Shown: positions 9,459-19,231 of the stretch, piece after piece
How positions within the stretch are numbered: the first letter of the stretch is position 1
How the letters are laid out: every line of letters starts with the position of its first letter
Assembly (NCBI GenBank): GCA_016711225.1
Contig: JADJTK010000009.1
Span: 124,001 to 188,000, forward strand
DNA from: Opitutaceae bacterium
GTDB lineage: Bacteria > Verrucomicrobiota > Verrucomicrobiia > Opitutales > Opitutaceae
Direction: 5' to 3'
DNA: 64,000 nt
Notes under the pieces: model-generated
Seen by the model: only the letters and a program-made list of their open reading frames with translations
Told to the model about the DNA's origin: nothing
Databases searched by the model: none
Position numbers and translations under genes: made by a program

Positions 9459-10412
9459 TTAGTGCGAGGCCAGGTAGGCGCGGACTTCGTCGATCTTGCC
9501 GGATGAGCCGAGCTTGTCATTGCGGCTGGCAATGAACTTGGCGTATTCGGTGATGAAGATCTTGCCCGGCGGGCGGAAGTCGAACGCTTCGGGCTTGTCG
9601 CGGAAGAACTCGCGGTGGACGCGGGTCCAGACCAGGCGGCCGTCGGTGTCGATGTTGATCTTGGTGACGCCCAGCTTGGCGGCGGGGAAGTATTCGTTGA
9701 TGTCGACGCCGCAGGAATCCTTGATTTTGCCACCGGCGGCGTTGATGCGGGCGACTTCGTCTTGCGGCACGCTGGAGCTGCCGTGCATGACCATGGGGAA
9801 GTTGGGCAGGAGGGTCTTGATCTTCTCGAGCACATCGAAGTGCAGGGACTGCTTGCCCTTGAACTTGAAGGCGCCGTGGCTGGTGCCGATGGCGCAGGCG
9901 AGGGAGTCGCAACCGGTGAGCTGGACGAATTTGAGCGCCTCCTCGGGGTTGGTGAGGGTGGCGTGGCCGTCCTCGACCTTGATGTCTTCCTCGACGCCGC
10001 CGAGCATGCCGAGTTCGGCCTCGACGGAGATGCCCTTCTTGTGGGCGGCATCGACGACGCGCTTAGTGATCTCGACGTTCTTCTCGAACGGATCGTGGGA
10101 GGCGTCGATCATCACGGAGCTGAAGAAGCCCGAGTTGATGCAATCGTAGCAGGTCTCCTCGTCACCGTGGTCGAGATGGACAGCGAAGATCGCGTCCGGG
10201 AAGATTTGCTCGGCGGAACGAATGATGGCCTCGAGCATGCGCTTGTCGGTGTAGCTGCGCGCACCCTTCGAGATCTGGATGATGAACGGAGCTTTGGAGT
10301 CCACGCAGCCCTTGAAGAGGCCCATGGCTTGCTCGGCGTTGTTGATGTTGTAGGCACCGATGGCGAACTTGCCATAGGCGACCTTGAACAGCTTGGCGGT
10401 CGTGACGATCAT
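9459..10412 (-). CDS. fba: Class II fructose-bisphosphate aldolase
   Basis: A 317-residue zinc-dependent aldolase that interconverts fructose 1,6-bisphosphate with dihydroxyacetone phosphate and glyceraldehyde 3-phosphate. Zinc-site motifs are visible: VHLDHGD, GTSHGAFKF and MHGSSSVP, with the DASHDPFEKN and AELGMLGG segments typical of the family. It lies next to eno but each gene has its own terminator, so the pairing is proximity of two glycolytic genes and not an operon. The sequence before the ATG is pyrimidine-rich (CTCCTCCCATCTACT). Confidence 0.95.
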   Translation of the reverse strand: MIVTTAKLFKVAYGKFAIGAYNINNAEQAMGLFKGCVDSKAPFIIQISKGARSYTDKRMLEAIIRSAEQIFPDAIFAVHLDHGDEETCYDCINSGFFSSVMIDASHDPFEKNVEITKRVVDAAHKKGISVEAELGMLGGVEEDIKVEDGHATLTNPEEALKFVQLTGCDSLACAIGTSHGAFKFKGKQSLHFDVLEKIKTLLPNFPMVMHGSSSVPQDEVARINAAGGKIKDSCGVDINEYFPAAKLGVTKINIDTDGRLVWTRVHREFFRDKPEAFDFRPPGKIFITEYAKFIASRNDKLGSSGKIDEVRAYLASH

Positions 10413-10782
10413 AGTAGATGGGAGGAGATTCGCGGAGGTGGACGTCTATGCCATGCAGCGGGCGCCAACAAGCGCTTTTTCCGGGGGAAACGCGCGAATT
10501 TTGGCGAAGGCTGCGCGGGGATTGGCACGGCGGGGTGGGCTATCCGTCTAGAGGACGAACCGCCATGTGGGCCGAAAGGGCTCCATCCCCTGATCTGGGT
10601 CTATCCGCGTTCATCTGCGGTTACCCCTTCCTTTGGCCACGAAAAGGCGCAAAAGGCCTCGAAGACAATCCGGATCTCTTTGTGGCCATCTGAGGCAGCC
10701 CGTCTGAGCCAAGGGAACGGAATTTCCACGACGAAGGGCCCAGAGGGGGAGGAGGTCCTGGGAGGGAGGCACCGTGTAAGTG

Positions 10783-10801
10783 GATGACGAAGTCATTCAG
10801 C
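10783..10801 (+). repeat. Dispersed palindromic repeat, copy 1
   Basis: The 19-nt core GATGACGAAGTCATTCAGC is identical here and at 30947-30965, and differs by one base at 13112-13130 on the other strand. The centre is palindromic (TGACGAAGTCA). Confidence 0.8.
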
Positions 10802-11436
10802 TTGGACGGATTTGGTCGCTTTGCCTGCCAGCGGGTGGGCCTAGTCGGAGGCGGGTGGAGCGCCATTCGCTTTGCCGACGAGGGCGATTTCCGACAGTTC
10901 CCCCGAAATAGCGCGCGAGGCCGCGTGCTTTCAGCTGGGCTTCCCAGCCGTCGGAAGTGCGTTCGATGACCATGGTGGTGGCCGTTTTTGGAGCCGGCGA
11001 GGGAGTGTCAACCGGCGGCCTGTTGCATTCGCGTACCAATGGCGCGCTTCGTGGAGGCTAGGACGTCAACCTGATTCGATCCGGTCACAGAGGCCGCGGA
11101 GGAGAGGAGCGCACTGAGGTTGTTTCCTCGTGGCTGGACGGCGAAGCCGTTCAGCGACGCAGATTCTGAAATCGCAGAGAACGCATCGATCACAGAGGGA
11201 CGGGCAATACATGGCCGTTCCACGGGTGGAGATGGCTCTCCGAGCCGTCCATTTCAAGTCCGCCCACTTCGCGTATTGGCGTTTACTCACCGGGCCTGAC
11301 CGCCGCTCCGAATGATTCGGGGCAGGAGAATACGCGGCGACCGGTCTCCGTGTTCTCCTCCCCCTCGGTGCCGCTGTGACCGGCCCGAAGGGTCCGCTCT
11401 GCCTCGGGAGTCATCAAGGCCACCCCGTATCGGCGG

Positions 11437-11460
11437 CGACCGGTCGCAGGCCGGTCCTAC
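11437..11460 (-). repeat. GTAG-headed REP-like hairpin abutting the GH5 stop
   Basis: Read on the minus strand it begins GTAG and folds as ACCGGCC / GGTCG-type arms around GACCGG. It ends 3 nt from the stop codon of the GH5 gene, so it would form the first structure of the 3' untranslated RNA. Confidence 0.65.
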
Positions 11461-11463
11461 CCC

Positions 11464-12933
11464 TCATTGCTCCCGGCCGGCGAGGATGTCCTCCACGGGC
11501 TGGCGCCGCCCGTAGTTCTCAAAACGGAAGGACCGCGCGAGCGCGATCAGCTCCGCCTCGGACTTGCCCTTGAACAGGGCGCAATACTCCGGCAGCAGCG
11601 CCTCGGAAATCAGCATGTGGCGGACGAACTGACGGAGCTCACGCCTCTGGCCGGACGGATACGGCTCGTAGGTGGGGAACTCCTTGGCGAACAGGTCCTC
11701 GAGGGGCTGCATCACCTGCCGGACGTTCTTGTCGCTCGAGCCCCAGGCGTCCGCGCCCAGCGTCTCCTTGCGGGCGAGGAAGGGCGCGACGAGCTGCATG
11801 TAGGGCGTGTCGGCTCGCTGATGGAGGATCGCATGCAGCCCCATGTCCTTGTAGAGCCAGATGCACCAGCTCGCGTTGTATTTGCGGTAATAGGCAAGTT
11901 GGTCCCTCAACACTTGGTAACGCGTCGCATCCAGGGCGGGATTGCCGGTGTAGAGCGGGCCGAACTCGCCCACCCAGATGGGCGCCTTGTGGTCCAGCAT
12001 GAAGGCGCTCTTTTTGAGGAAGTCCTGCTCGATCTTGTCCTTGTCGAAGTGCTTCCCGTCGATGATGCCCGGGTAGTCGCCGCCGAAGCCGGGCCTGGCA
12101 TAGTCGTGATTGGTGTAGACGGTGTTGTCCCACACCTCGGTGAAGGCGCTGAAATCGGCGGCGTAGCGGTCGCCCTCCAGAAAGAGGATGTGCTTTGGGT
12201 CGATCTTGCGGACGGCGTCGCGCAGGCGGGCGTAATAGGGGAAGAGTGCCTTGCCGGAGGGATCCGCGGGCTCGTTGATCAGATCGTAGCCCGCCACCCA
12301 GGGCTGGTCCTTGTAGCGTTTGGCGATCGCCTCCCATAGCAGCACGGCGCGGTCCTGGAAGTCCTTGTGTTTCCAAAACAGCGCCTTGTGGGTGGGGTTG
12401 TCGCTATGCCAGTGCTGGTTCTGGAAGCCGGGCAGGGCATGCAAGTCGATGATGGTGTAGATCCCATGCTTTGCGCAGAGGTCGATGACCCGGTCGAGGT
12501 GTCTGAACGCCTCCTCCCGGATGACCCTGGGATTCATGTCGTCTTCGAAGAGGTGGTAGTTGATCGGGATGCGGATGAGGTTCAGCCCGAGGCTCTGGAC
12601 GTAGGCCGCGTCGGGCTCGGTGAAGTAGTTCTCGAGCAAAGTCTCGAAGAACAGATTGTATTTCTTCTCTCCCAACACCTCGAGCAACCCTTCGCGCATG
12701 GCTTCCTCATTGCCGGTGTAGCCATTGATGAAGTTCTCCATATGGAGCATACCGCCCAGTCCGAAGCCGCGCAGGTAGACTGTCTCGCCCTTTGGGTCGA
12801 CGATGTGGTCGCTGGAGACGCGGAGCCAGTGTATCTGGGCCGGATCGCCGCCGGGATTGCCGCTCTGGGCAGAGGCGGAGGCCAGGAGGATGGCGCCAAG
12901 GGCCAGGGCGAAGAAGCGAGGGGTACGTTTCAT
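11464..12933 (-). CDS. Secreted glycoside hydrolase family 5 (cellulase-type) enzyme
   Basis: A 489-residue exported glycosidase. The signal peptide is residues 1-23 (MKRTPRFFALALGAILLASA, cut near SAQS). The (beta/alpha)8 domain carries the family's two catalytic acids: DLINEPAD (acid/base Glu) and WVGEFGPLY (nucleophile Glu). Early motifs LRGFGLGG and LNLIRIPINYHLFE also fit GH5. A frame open to 13032 was rejected because the added residues precede a perfect signal peptide. About 130 residues follow the catalytic domain and match no known module. Likely substrate is a beta-1,4-glucan, xyloglucan or mannan; the subfamily cannot be told by eye. Confidence 0.88.
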   Translation of the reverse strand: MKRTPRFFALALGAILLASASAQSGNPGGDPAQIHWLRVSSDHIVDPKGETVYLRGFGLGGMLHMENFINGYTGNEEAMREGLLEVLGEKKYNLFFETLLENYFTEPDAAYVQSLGLNLIRIPINYHLFEDDMNPRVIREEAFRHLDRVIDLCAKHGIYTIIDLHALPGFQNQHWHSDNPTHKALFWKHKDFQDRAVLLWEAIAKRYKDQPWVAGYDLINEPADPSGKALFPYYARLRDAVRKIDPKHILFLEGDRYAADFSAFTEVWDNTVYTNHDYARPGFGGDYPGIIDGKHFDKDKIEQDFLKKSAFMLDHKAPIWVGEFGPLYTGNPALDATRYQVLRDQLAYYRKYNASWCIWLYKDMGLHAILHQRADTPYMQLVAPFLARKETLGADAWGSSDKNVRQVMQPLEDLFAKEFPTYEPYPSGQRRELRQFVRHMLISEALLPEYCALFKGKSEAELIALARSFRFENYGRRQPVEDILAGREQ

Positions 12934-13238
12934 GGTGGGGCAGGTAGGCCGAATCTGGGGGTGATCGGGGAAGGGGGAAACGGTTTGCGGTCGCAGGCGT
13001 GTCGGGGCAACGACCAGCGCCGTCAGGTGCAATGATGGAGACTTGGAGGGCCCGTGACAACCTCGGCGGCGTGGCCGCGGCGAATGCGTCCTTTGCGGCT
13101 AAACCGAACAGGCTGAATGACTCCGTCATCCAGCCACGGGGAGAACCGTCCCCGTAGCGGGACTGAAGGACGGCTTCATCCAGCTCCGGCATGCGGTATC
13201 CTTCGAGCCCGGTAGGGCCGCTGAACCGATCCCCTGCG
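12934..13238. other. Intergenic region with a dispersed repeat
   Basis: No coding region is supported. The stretch contains the third copy of the 19-nt palindromic core and another inverted pair (CCGTCC / GGACGG, about 13147-13175) just beside it. The GH5 promoter should lie here. Confidence 0.6.
13112..13130 (-). repeat. Dispersed palindromic repeat, copy 2
   Basis: On the minus strand this reads GATGACGGAGTCATTCAGC, 18 of 19 bases identical to the copies at 10783 and 30947. Flanking GGCTG and CAGCC extend the palindrome to 25 bp (13111-13135). Confidence 0.8.
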
Positions 13239-15095
13239 TCACGCGTGGCAACCGCGCAGATTGGTATCGATCTTGCAGATGTGGCTGGTGAGCCAGTCGC
13301 CGAGGAGCTTCTTCACGTCCTGCCCGAGTTCGGGCGTCGGGCCGTGCTGGTGGGCGGATTGCACGAGCGCCTGGTAGTCGCGGAGGAAGCGGGCGTGGGC
13401 CTCCTTGTTCTTGCCGGCGATCGGGCAGTGGTGGGTGACCATGATCTTCTCCTCGTGGGCGAAGTGGTCCTGGGCGTATTCGCCCAGGTAGTTGAGCTGG
13501 CGCATCAGATCGTCCCCGCCACGGCCCTTCTGCACGGTCTCGTGGACGGCGTTGATCAGGTCGATCAGCCGGCGGTGCTGCTCGTCGATCGAGGGCACGG
13601 AGGTGGTCATCTGGTTCTCGTTCCATTGGATCACTCCGCGGCCCTTGCCGCGCGGTGCCGGGCCCTGCTTGGTGCTTTCGCCGAGGAACTCCATGAGGTG
13701 CTCGATAGCTTCCTTGAGGACGGCGGTCTGGGCGATCAGATCCTTGGCGGCGGAGGCATTGTCCTGCGCGCTGGCGGCGTTGTTCTGGGTGACTTTGTCG
13801 ACCTGGGCGACGGCTTCGTTGATCTGGCCGATGCCCAGCGCCTGCTCGCCCGAGGCGGTGGCGAGCTCGGACGCGATGGAATCGAGATCGCGCGCCTTGG
13901 TGGCGATGTCGTTGAGGGTTTGGGCGACCTTGCTGCTGAGCTCGACGCCGCGGGTCGTATTGCCGATGGCACCTTCGATCTTGGTGGCGGTCTCGCGGGC
14001 TGCTTGGGCGCTGCGTTGGGCGAGGTTGCGCACTTCCTCGGCAACGACGGCAAAACCGGCCCCGGCCTCGCCCGCGCGGGCGGCTTCGACGGCAGCGTTG
14101 AGCGCGAGGATGTTGGTCTGGAAAGCGATCTCGTCGATGGTCTTGATGATGGCGGAGATCTCGCTGCTGGAAACCTTGATCCGCTCCATCGCCTGATCCA
14201 TCTCGCGCATGTCGCTCACGCCGCGCTCGGCGACCACTCGGGTGTCCTTTGCCAGGTCATTGGCCTTCTGCGCGTGATCGGAGTTCTGCTTGGTCATGCT
14301 GGAAATTTCCTCGAGGGAGGAACTGGTTTCCTCGACAGCGGCGGCCTGATCGTTGGCACCGTCGGCGAGGGCGCCGCTCGACTCGCTGATCCGGCGCGCC
14401 ACAGAGGAGGTCAGCACGACATTGGAGTGCATGCTGACCACAGAGCGAAGGATACTGCTGGAGATCGAGCGTACCACCCAGATGCAGAAGGCGAGGGCCA
14501 CGGCCACGAGCAGGAGTCCGCCGGTGATCAGCACTGTCGCCACGCGTTGGTTGGCGGACTGGACATCGCTGAGGGCATCGTCGAATTGCTGTTTCTGGGC
14601 GGTGACAAAGGGCTCGATCCGGCCGGTCAGTTCCTTGGCCGCCTTGTCGAACTCGGGCATGAACTTGTTGCCGGCTTCGGTGCCGTCCTGCGCATAGAGT
14701 TGCGCCATTTTCAGGCCGTTCTCCCAATAGGCGGCGAAGCTGCTGGAGAGTTCGCCCATGGTTCGCACCTCGGCGTCCTCGTGGCCCGCCTGCGCCAGTG
14801 TCGTGAAGCGTTTGATGCAATCGAGGAAGTCGTTGCGGAAGATCTCGGCCTCCTTGAGCCCGTCGTCGAGGCCTTCCTTGCCGCGGGTGGCCGAGTAGTC
14901 GGTGAGGAACTGCTGGATCTGGACGACATCGAACTGCATGCGCCGCGCGAGCTCGATCTCCACCGCGTATTGCCGACGCGTGTAGTCGAGTTCGCGGTTG
15001 GTGTTGCGCACCAGAAAGAAGAGAAACGTGATCCCGAGCATCAGGCCGCACAACGGCAGGGCACTCAGGAGAATGAGCTTGGTCTTGATGGACAT
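13239..15095 (-). CDS. Methyl-accepting chemotaxis protein with C-terminal hemerythrin domain
   Basis: A 618-residue membrane chemoreceptor. Two membrane helices (about 8-28 and 187-208) bracket a helical periplasmic sensor. The cytoplasmic part is a long coiled coil with the CheA/CheW-binding hairpin (EIAFQTNILALNAAVEAARA ...) at roughly 320-365; no clear HAMP domain is seen. From about residue 484 a bacteriohemerythrin domain follows, with iron ligands in DEQHRRL, HFAHEEKIM, HHCPI, KEAHARFL and SHICKID. Such fusions bind O2 at a di-iron site, as in DcrH of Desulfovibrio, so this protein probably steers the cell by oxygen or redox. No che genes are near. Confidence 0.92.
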   Translation of the reverse strand: MSIKTKLILLSALPLCGLMLGITFLFFLVRNTNRELDYTRRQYAVEIELARRMQFDVVQIQQFLTDYSATRGKEGLDDGLKEAEIFRNDFLDCIKRFTTLAQAGHEDAEVRTMGELSSSFAAYWENGLKMAQLYAQDGTEAGNKFMPEFDKAAKELTGRIEPFVTAQKQQFDDALSDVQSANQRVATVLITGGLLLVAVALAFCIWVVRSISSSILRSVVSMHSNVVLTSSVARRISESSGALADGANDQAAAVEETSSSLEEISSMTKQNSDHAQKANDLAKDTRVVAERGVSDMREMDQAMERIKVSSSEISAIIKTIDEIAFQTNILALNAAVEAARAGEAGAGFAVVAEEVRNLAQRSAQAARETATKIEGAIGNTTRGVELSSKVAQTLNDIATKARDLDSIASELATASGEQALGIGQINEAVAQVDKVTQNNAASAQDNASAAKDLIAQTAVLKEAIEHLMEFLGESTKQGPAPRGKGRGVIQWNENQMTTSVPSIDEQHRRLIDLINAVHETVQKGRGGDDLMRQLNYLGEYAQDHFAHEEKIMVTHHCPIAGKNKEAHARFLRDYQALVQSAHQHGPTPELGQDVKKLLGDWLTSHICKIDTNLRGCHA

Positions 15096-15265
15096 GGTAG
15101 GGGCTCCACCTCATCGACCCTTTTGGGGAGAGATTTAGCTCCATGCGGGGCAGCGTGCGGACGGCGCTTCGATCGTGGTCTTCACCACAGGCAAACGCGG
15201 GGAGCGCAAAGGCGTGAAGTTGCCGCTTGTTAAGCAGGAATGAAAGCCGACTTAACCAGCGGCCG

Positions 15266-17113
15266 ATGAATCGCCTCTTCCGTTCAGTCCTCCTTCTTGG
15301 CGTGAGCACTGCTCCGCTGGCCGTCGTCCAGGCCGACGATACGATCGTGAAACTGCCGCCCTTCGTCACGACCACCGCCCGCGTGGCCAACGATTCTCCA
15401 GTCGTCACCTTCTCGATGCCGGTCTCCGGTCTGCGCTTCGAGCCGGCGGTCGATGTGCAGGCGCGCAACTTCGCCGAGGGTCAGGCCGATCTGGCGGTGC
15501 GCGGCGGCATTTTTGAGAATACCGGCTTCAGCCTGGGCGGCGGCGCGCTCTTTGATCCCCAGACCGGGCACTATGCCGCGGAGCTTCCCGTGGCGCCGGC
15601 GATGCTGCAGCCCGTGCGCGTGCTCACCGGGGCCGAGGCCGCATTCACCGGCCTGAACGCCAGCGTGGCCACCCTGGCCTACGACTGGGCGCCGATTCAG
15701 ATGCGCGGCGAGGCCGCGGCAACCTACGGCGAGCATGCTTCCTGGGGCGGCAATCTGTATCAGGGGTATTTCGTCGCCGACGCTAACGGTGGCGCCAGCC
15801 TCGCCGCGGATGTTTCGGTTTCGCATTCGGAGTCCGATGGCGCGATCCCCGGCAGCGATCACCGGTTTTCGCGTTTCGCCGGCCGCCTGCAGCGCCAAAA
15901 GGGCGAAGCACAGACGGATCTCTTCGCCGGCTACCAGACGAAGTTCTTCGGCTGGCCCAATCTCTACACGCCCTTCAACTGGCTCGAGACGGAGGATCTC
16001 GCCACCACCCTCGTTGCGTTGAACCACCGCGTGGGCGACGTCACTGCCGAGTACTGGCAGGCGGCGGCGTTGTGGCGGCGCAACGTCGACGATTATGAGG
16101 CCGACCGCACCCAGCCCGGCCGTTTCAATCCCTACGAACATGAGACGCAGATCACCTCGGTGGCCTTCGAGGGCCGGCAAGCCCTGGGAGGGGAGTGGGC
16201 GGTGCGTGGCCGCGCCGAGGCGGCCGCCGACACGCTCACGTCCAGCTCGCTCACCGCGGGGCGGTTCAACTCTCGCACGTATCTCAAACTTGGCGCGGTG
16301 TTCGAGCGTGCGCTGCAGCTGGCGGACGGGGCCGAACTCGCGTTGCAGGGCGGCGTCGCCTGGGCCGATGACAACCGTGGCCGGGGGGCACTTTCGCCGA
16401 TTGCCGAGCTGGCCTGGCAACGCGCGCTCGGCGGGCGTACCACTCGGGTGTACACGCAGGTGTCGGGCGATTCCCAAGTTTCCAGTTACACGGCGCTCAA
16501 CTCGGCCGCCGGTTCGGGGCTGTTTCGGGGTAATCCCAACCTGGGCCGGGCGCGCAGCACCAACTGGGAGCTCGGCGCGCGCCGGGGCGGCGAGCGCTTC
16601 GAGGTGCAGGCGGCGGTCTTCTTCCGGCAGGATCGCGGCCTCACCGACTGGACCTATCGCAACGGAGTGACCGCACGCACGGCCAACGCGGTCGATATCG
16701 ACACGCTCGGCTTCGAGACCGTGGCCACCTGGCGTTGGGCACACGGGCGCGCCACGCTGGGCTACACCTGGCTCGAGAAGAACGAGGACTATGGCCAAGC
16801 TCTGGTCGACGCCAGTTTCTATGCCCTCAACTTTCCGCGACACCGGGTGACCGCCGCCCTTGTCTGGCAGCCGGTCAAGTCGATCGAGGTGCGCTTGGAC
16901 AACGAGTACCGCGAGCAGGAGCCAAATCGGCTCCGCCGCAGCAGTGGCCGCGCGGTGATCTCCTCGGTGGGCGTTCGCTGGCTGGTCCCGCAGGTGCGCG
17001 GGCTGGAGCTCTCCGTTCAGGTCGAGAACCTGTGGGACTGCGCCTTCGAGGAGGTGCCGGCGGTGCCCGCTTCCCCGCGACAGTATTCGACCACGCTGGC
17101 CTACCGCTGGTGA
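15266..17113 (+). CDS. TonB-dependent outer-membrane receptor
   Basis: A 615-residue beta-barrel with an N-terminal plug. The ATG at 15266 gives a good signal peptide (MNRLFRSVLLLGVS ... AVVQA). A TonB-box-like DTIVKLPPFVTT follows, then a plug domain to about residue 130 and a barrel ending in an aromatic residue (TTLAYRW). It is somewhat shorter than many siderophore receptors and is nearest in style to vitamin B12/metal-chelate receptors; the ligand is not evident. No riboswitch or Fur box was recognised upstream. The M3 peptidase gene follows after 51 nt and may be cotranscribed. Confidence 0.82.
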   Translation: MNRLFRSVLLLGVSTAPLAVVQADDTIVKLPPFVTTTARVANDSPVVTFSMPVSGLRFEPAVDVQARNFAEGQADLAVRGGIFENTGFSLGGGALFDPQTGHYAAELPVAPAMLQPVRVLTGAEAAFTGLNASVATLAYDWAPIQMRGEAAATYGEHASWGGNLYQGYFVADANGGASLAADVSVSHSESDGAIPGSDHRFSRFAGRLQRQKGEAQTDLFAGYQTKFFGWPNLYTPFNWLETEDLATTLVALNHRVGDVTAEYWQAAALWRRNVDDYEADRTQPGRFNPYEHETQITSVAFEGRQALGGEWAVRGRAEAAADTLTSSSLTAGRFNSRTYLKLGAVFERALQLADGAELALQGGVAWADDNRGRGALSPIAELAWQRALGGRTTRVYTQVSGDSQVSSYTALNSAAGSGLFRGNPNLGRARSTNWELGARRGGERFEVQAAVFFRQDRGLTDWTYRNGVTARTANAVDIDTLGFETVATWRWAHGRATLGYTWLEKNEDYGQALVDASFYALNFPRHRVTAALVWQPVKSIEVRLDNEYREQEPNRLRRSSGRAVISSVGVRWLVPQVRGLELSVQVENLWDCAFEEVPAVPASPRQYSTTLAYRW

Positions 17114-17164
17114 GTGATTTTTGCGGTTTGACTCGGGTGCGGGCGGGCGGGTTGCTCGGCGGAC

Positions 17165-19231
17165 ATGACGTCGCACCCGTTCCTCGATCGGAGTTTCGCC
17201 ATCCGCTGGTCCCTGCTCACGCCGGAGGCCGTCGCGCCCGATATCGGCGCGGCGCTGGTCAGTGCCCAGCGTAATCTCGACGCCATCGCGACGCAGGACG
17301 TGGCGACGGTGACCTTTGCCAGCAGTGTCGAGGCGCTGGAACGGGCATGTGACGAGCTCAGCCGTGCCTGGGGGCTGGTGGGGCATCTCAACTCCGTGGC
17401 CGATGCGCCACCGCTGCGTGCGGCCTACAACGCGATGCTGCCGGCGGTGTCGGAATTCTACGCGAAGATCCCGCTCGATGGCCGGCTGTGGGCGGTGCTG
17501 CGGGCCTTCGCCGCCACGCCCGAGGCTCAGGCGCTCACGGGCATCCGGCGCCGGCTCTTCGAGGAGACGATCGCCGATTTTCGTCAGGCCGGCGCGGATC
17601 TGCCGCCGGAGAAGAAGACGCGGCTGGAGAAGCTGGAGTCCGAGCTCTCGCAGGTCTGCCAGAAGTATTCGGAGAACGTGCTCGATTCGACCAACGCCTG
17701 GGAGTTGGTCGTGACTGACGAGGCGCAACTGGCGGGACTGCCCGCTCATGCCAAGGAGGCGGCCCGCCGCAACGCGCTGGCGAAAGGGCAGGGGACCGAG
17801 GCGGAGCCGCGTTGGCGGTTCACGCTGCACCAGCCCTCGCTGGAGCCGTTCATGACTTACCTCGACGACGCCGCGCTACGGCGCCGCATGTGGGAGGGAT
17901 CGATCGCCATCGGCGCCGCGGGCGAACACGACAACAACGCGCTGGTCCGCCGTATCCTCGCTTTGCGCGCGGAGAAGGCGGCGCTGCTGGGCAAGGCGCA
18001 CTTCCCTGACCAGGTGCTCGAGCGGCGCATGGCGCGCGACGGAGCGACGGCGCTGGGCTTTGTCGAAGGCCTGCACGGCCGGGTGCGGGCGGCCTTCGCC
18101 CGCGAAGGGGCCGAGCTGGAGGCGTTCGCCGCCGCGCGGGCCGGGCGCCCGCCCGGGCGTCTCGCGCCCTGGGAGATTGGTTACTGGTCGGAGAAGCTCC
18201 GGCAGGAGCGCCATGCCTTCGACGAGGAGGCGCTGCGGCCGTATTTCCCGGTCGATCGCGTGATCGACGGGCTGTTTGAGATCTGCCGGCGGATCTTCGG
18301 GGTGCGCGCCGTCGCCCGCCCGGCCGGGGCAGTGGAGACGTGGCATCCCGAGGTGAAGTTCTATGACCTCCTCAACGAGGGGGACGGGCGTCATCTCGGC
18401 TCGTTCTACGCCGACTGGCACCCGCGCGAATCCAAGCGCGGCGGCGCGTGGATGAACTATTTGCTGACGGGCGAACCGCAAGCCGACGGGCGGCTCTCGC
18501 CGCATCTCGGGCTGATCTGCGGCAATCTTACCCCGCCCACCGGCGACAAGCCGGCGTTGCTCACGCACCGCGAGGTGGAGACGGTGTTCCACGAGTTCGG
18601 CCACCTGCTCCACCACCTGCTGGGCGAGGTGCCATACAAGTCGCTCAACGGCGTGAATGTCGCTTGGGACTTTGTGGAACTGCCCTCGCAGATCCTGGAA
18701 AACTGGGCGTGGGAGCGCGAGGGGCTCGACCTGTTTGCCCGTCACCATGAGACGGGTGCGGTGATCCCCGAGGAGCTGTTCGCGCGCATGAAGGCGGCGC
18801 GCAATTTCCGGGCAGCCACCATCACGATGCGGCAACTCTCGCTGGGCAAGATGGACTTGGCGCTGCACCTGCGGCCGGAGCGCTACGCCGAGGGGGACAT
18901 TGATGCCACGCTGCGGGCGGAGTTGCGCGACTACCTCACGCCCACGGAGCCGGTGGCCCCGTCGCTGGTGCGGCGTTTTGGGCATCTGTTCTCCGGGGCG
19001 GTGGGCTATGCCGCCGGTTATTACTCGTACAAGTGGGCGGAGGTGCTCGACGCCGACGCGTTCACGCGTTTCCAGCGTGAGGGGATTTTCAGTTCGGAGG
19101 CGGGCGGCGAGTTTCGTCGGCATGTGCTGAGTCGGGGTAATTCCGAGGAGCCGATGGCGCTGTTTCGCCGGTTCATGGGACGCGAGCCCGATCTCACCGC
19201 ACTGCTGGTGCGTGCCGGCCTCACCGAGTGA
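17165..19231 (+). CDS. prlC: M3-family zinc oligopeptidase (oligopeptidase A-like)
   Basis: A 688-residue cytoplasmic metallopeptidase that degrades short peptides, including cleaved signal peptides. The zinc motif HEFGH begins at residue 476 within TVFHEFGHLLHHL, and the downstream helix NVAWDFVELPSQILENW supplies the third ligand. The long helical N-terminal half and the GGAWMNY substrate-channel segment fit the family, as does the length (about 680). There is no signal peptide. It follows the TonB receptor by 51 nt on the same strand. The symbol is given by family resemblance to E. coli PrlC/OpdA. Confidence 0.9.
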   Translation: MTSHPFLDRSFAIRWSLLTPEAVAPDIGAALVSAQRNLDAIATQDVATVTFASSVEALERACDELSRAWGLVGHLNSVADAPPLRAAYNAMLPAVSEFYAKIPLDGRLWAVLRAFAATPEAQALTGIRRRLFEETIADFRQAGADLPPEKKTRLEKLESELSQVCQKYSENVLDSTNAWELVVTDEAQLAGLPAHAKEAARRNALAKGQGTEAEPRWRFTLHQPSLEPFMTYLDDAALRRRMWEGSIAIGAAGEHDNNALVRRILALRAEKAALLGKAHFPDQVLERRMARDGATALGFVEGLHGRVRAAFAREGAELEAFAAARAGRPPGRLAPWEIGYWSEKLRQERHAFDEEALRPYFPVDRVIDGLFEICRRIFGVRAVARPAGAVETWHPEVKFYDLLNEGDGRHLGSFYADWHPRESKRGGAWMNYLLTGEPQADGRLSPHLGLICGNLTPPTGDKPALLTHREVETVFHEFGHLLHHLLGEVPYKSLNGVNVAWDFVELPSQILENWAWEREGLDLFARHHETGAVIPEELFARMKAARNFRAATITMRQLSLGKMDLALHLRPERYAEGDIDATLRAELRDYLTPTEPVAPSLVRRFGHLFSGAVGYAAGYYSYKWAEVLDADAFTRFQREGIFSSEAGGEFRRHVLSRGNSEEPMALFRRFMGREPDLTALLVRAGLTE

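Larger units (their letters stand above)
10413..11463. other. 1.05-kb gene-free region made of repeat debris
   Basis: No ORF here is protein-like on either strand. The stretch holds a word-like segment (about 10599-10680: ATCCGCGTTCATCTGCGG, then GGCCACGAAAAGGCGCAAAA) of a kind recalled as common in intergenic DNA of related genomes, one copy of the 19-nt palindromic core (10783-10801), a palindromic GGCTCTCCGAGCC near 11232, several GACCGGTC-type motifs, and a GTAG hairpin touching the GH5 stop. The fba promoter must lie at its left end. Confidence 0.7.

Noticed and set aside
15096..15265. Cobalamin riboswitch upstream of the TonB receptor
   Set aside because: No B12-box-like sequence or extended conserved structure was recognised in the 170-nt gap.
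15284..17830. 848-codon open frame antisense to the TonB receptor and M3 peptidase
   Set aside because: High-GC shadow: Arg/Pro/Gly-rich with no domain, while the plus-strand genes have complete family signatures.
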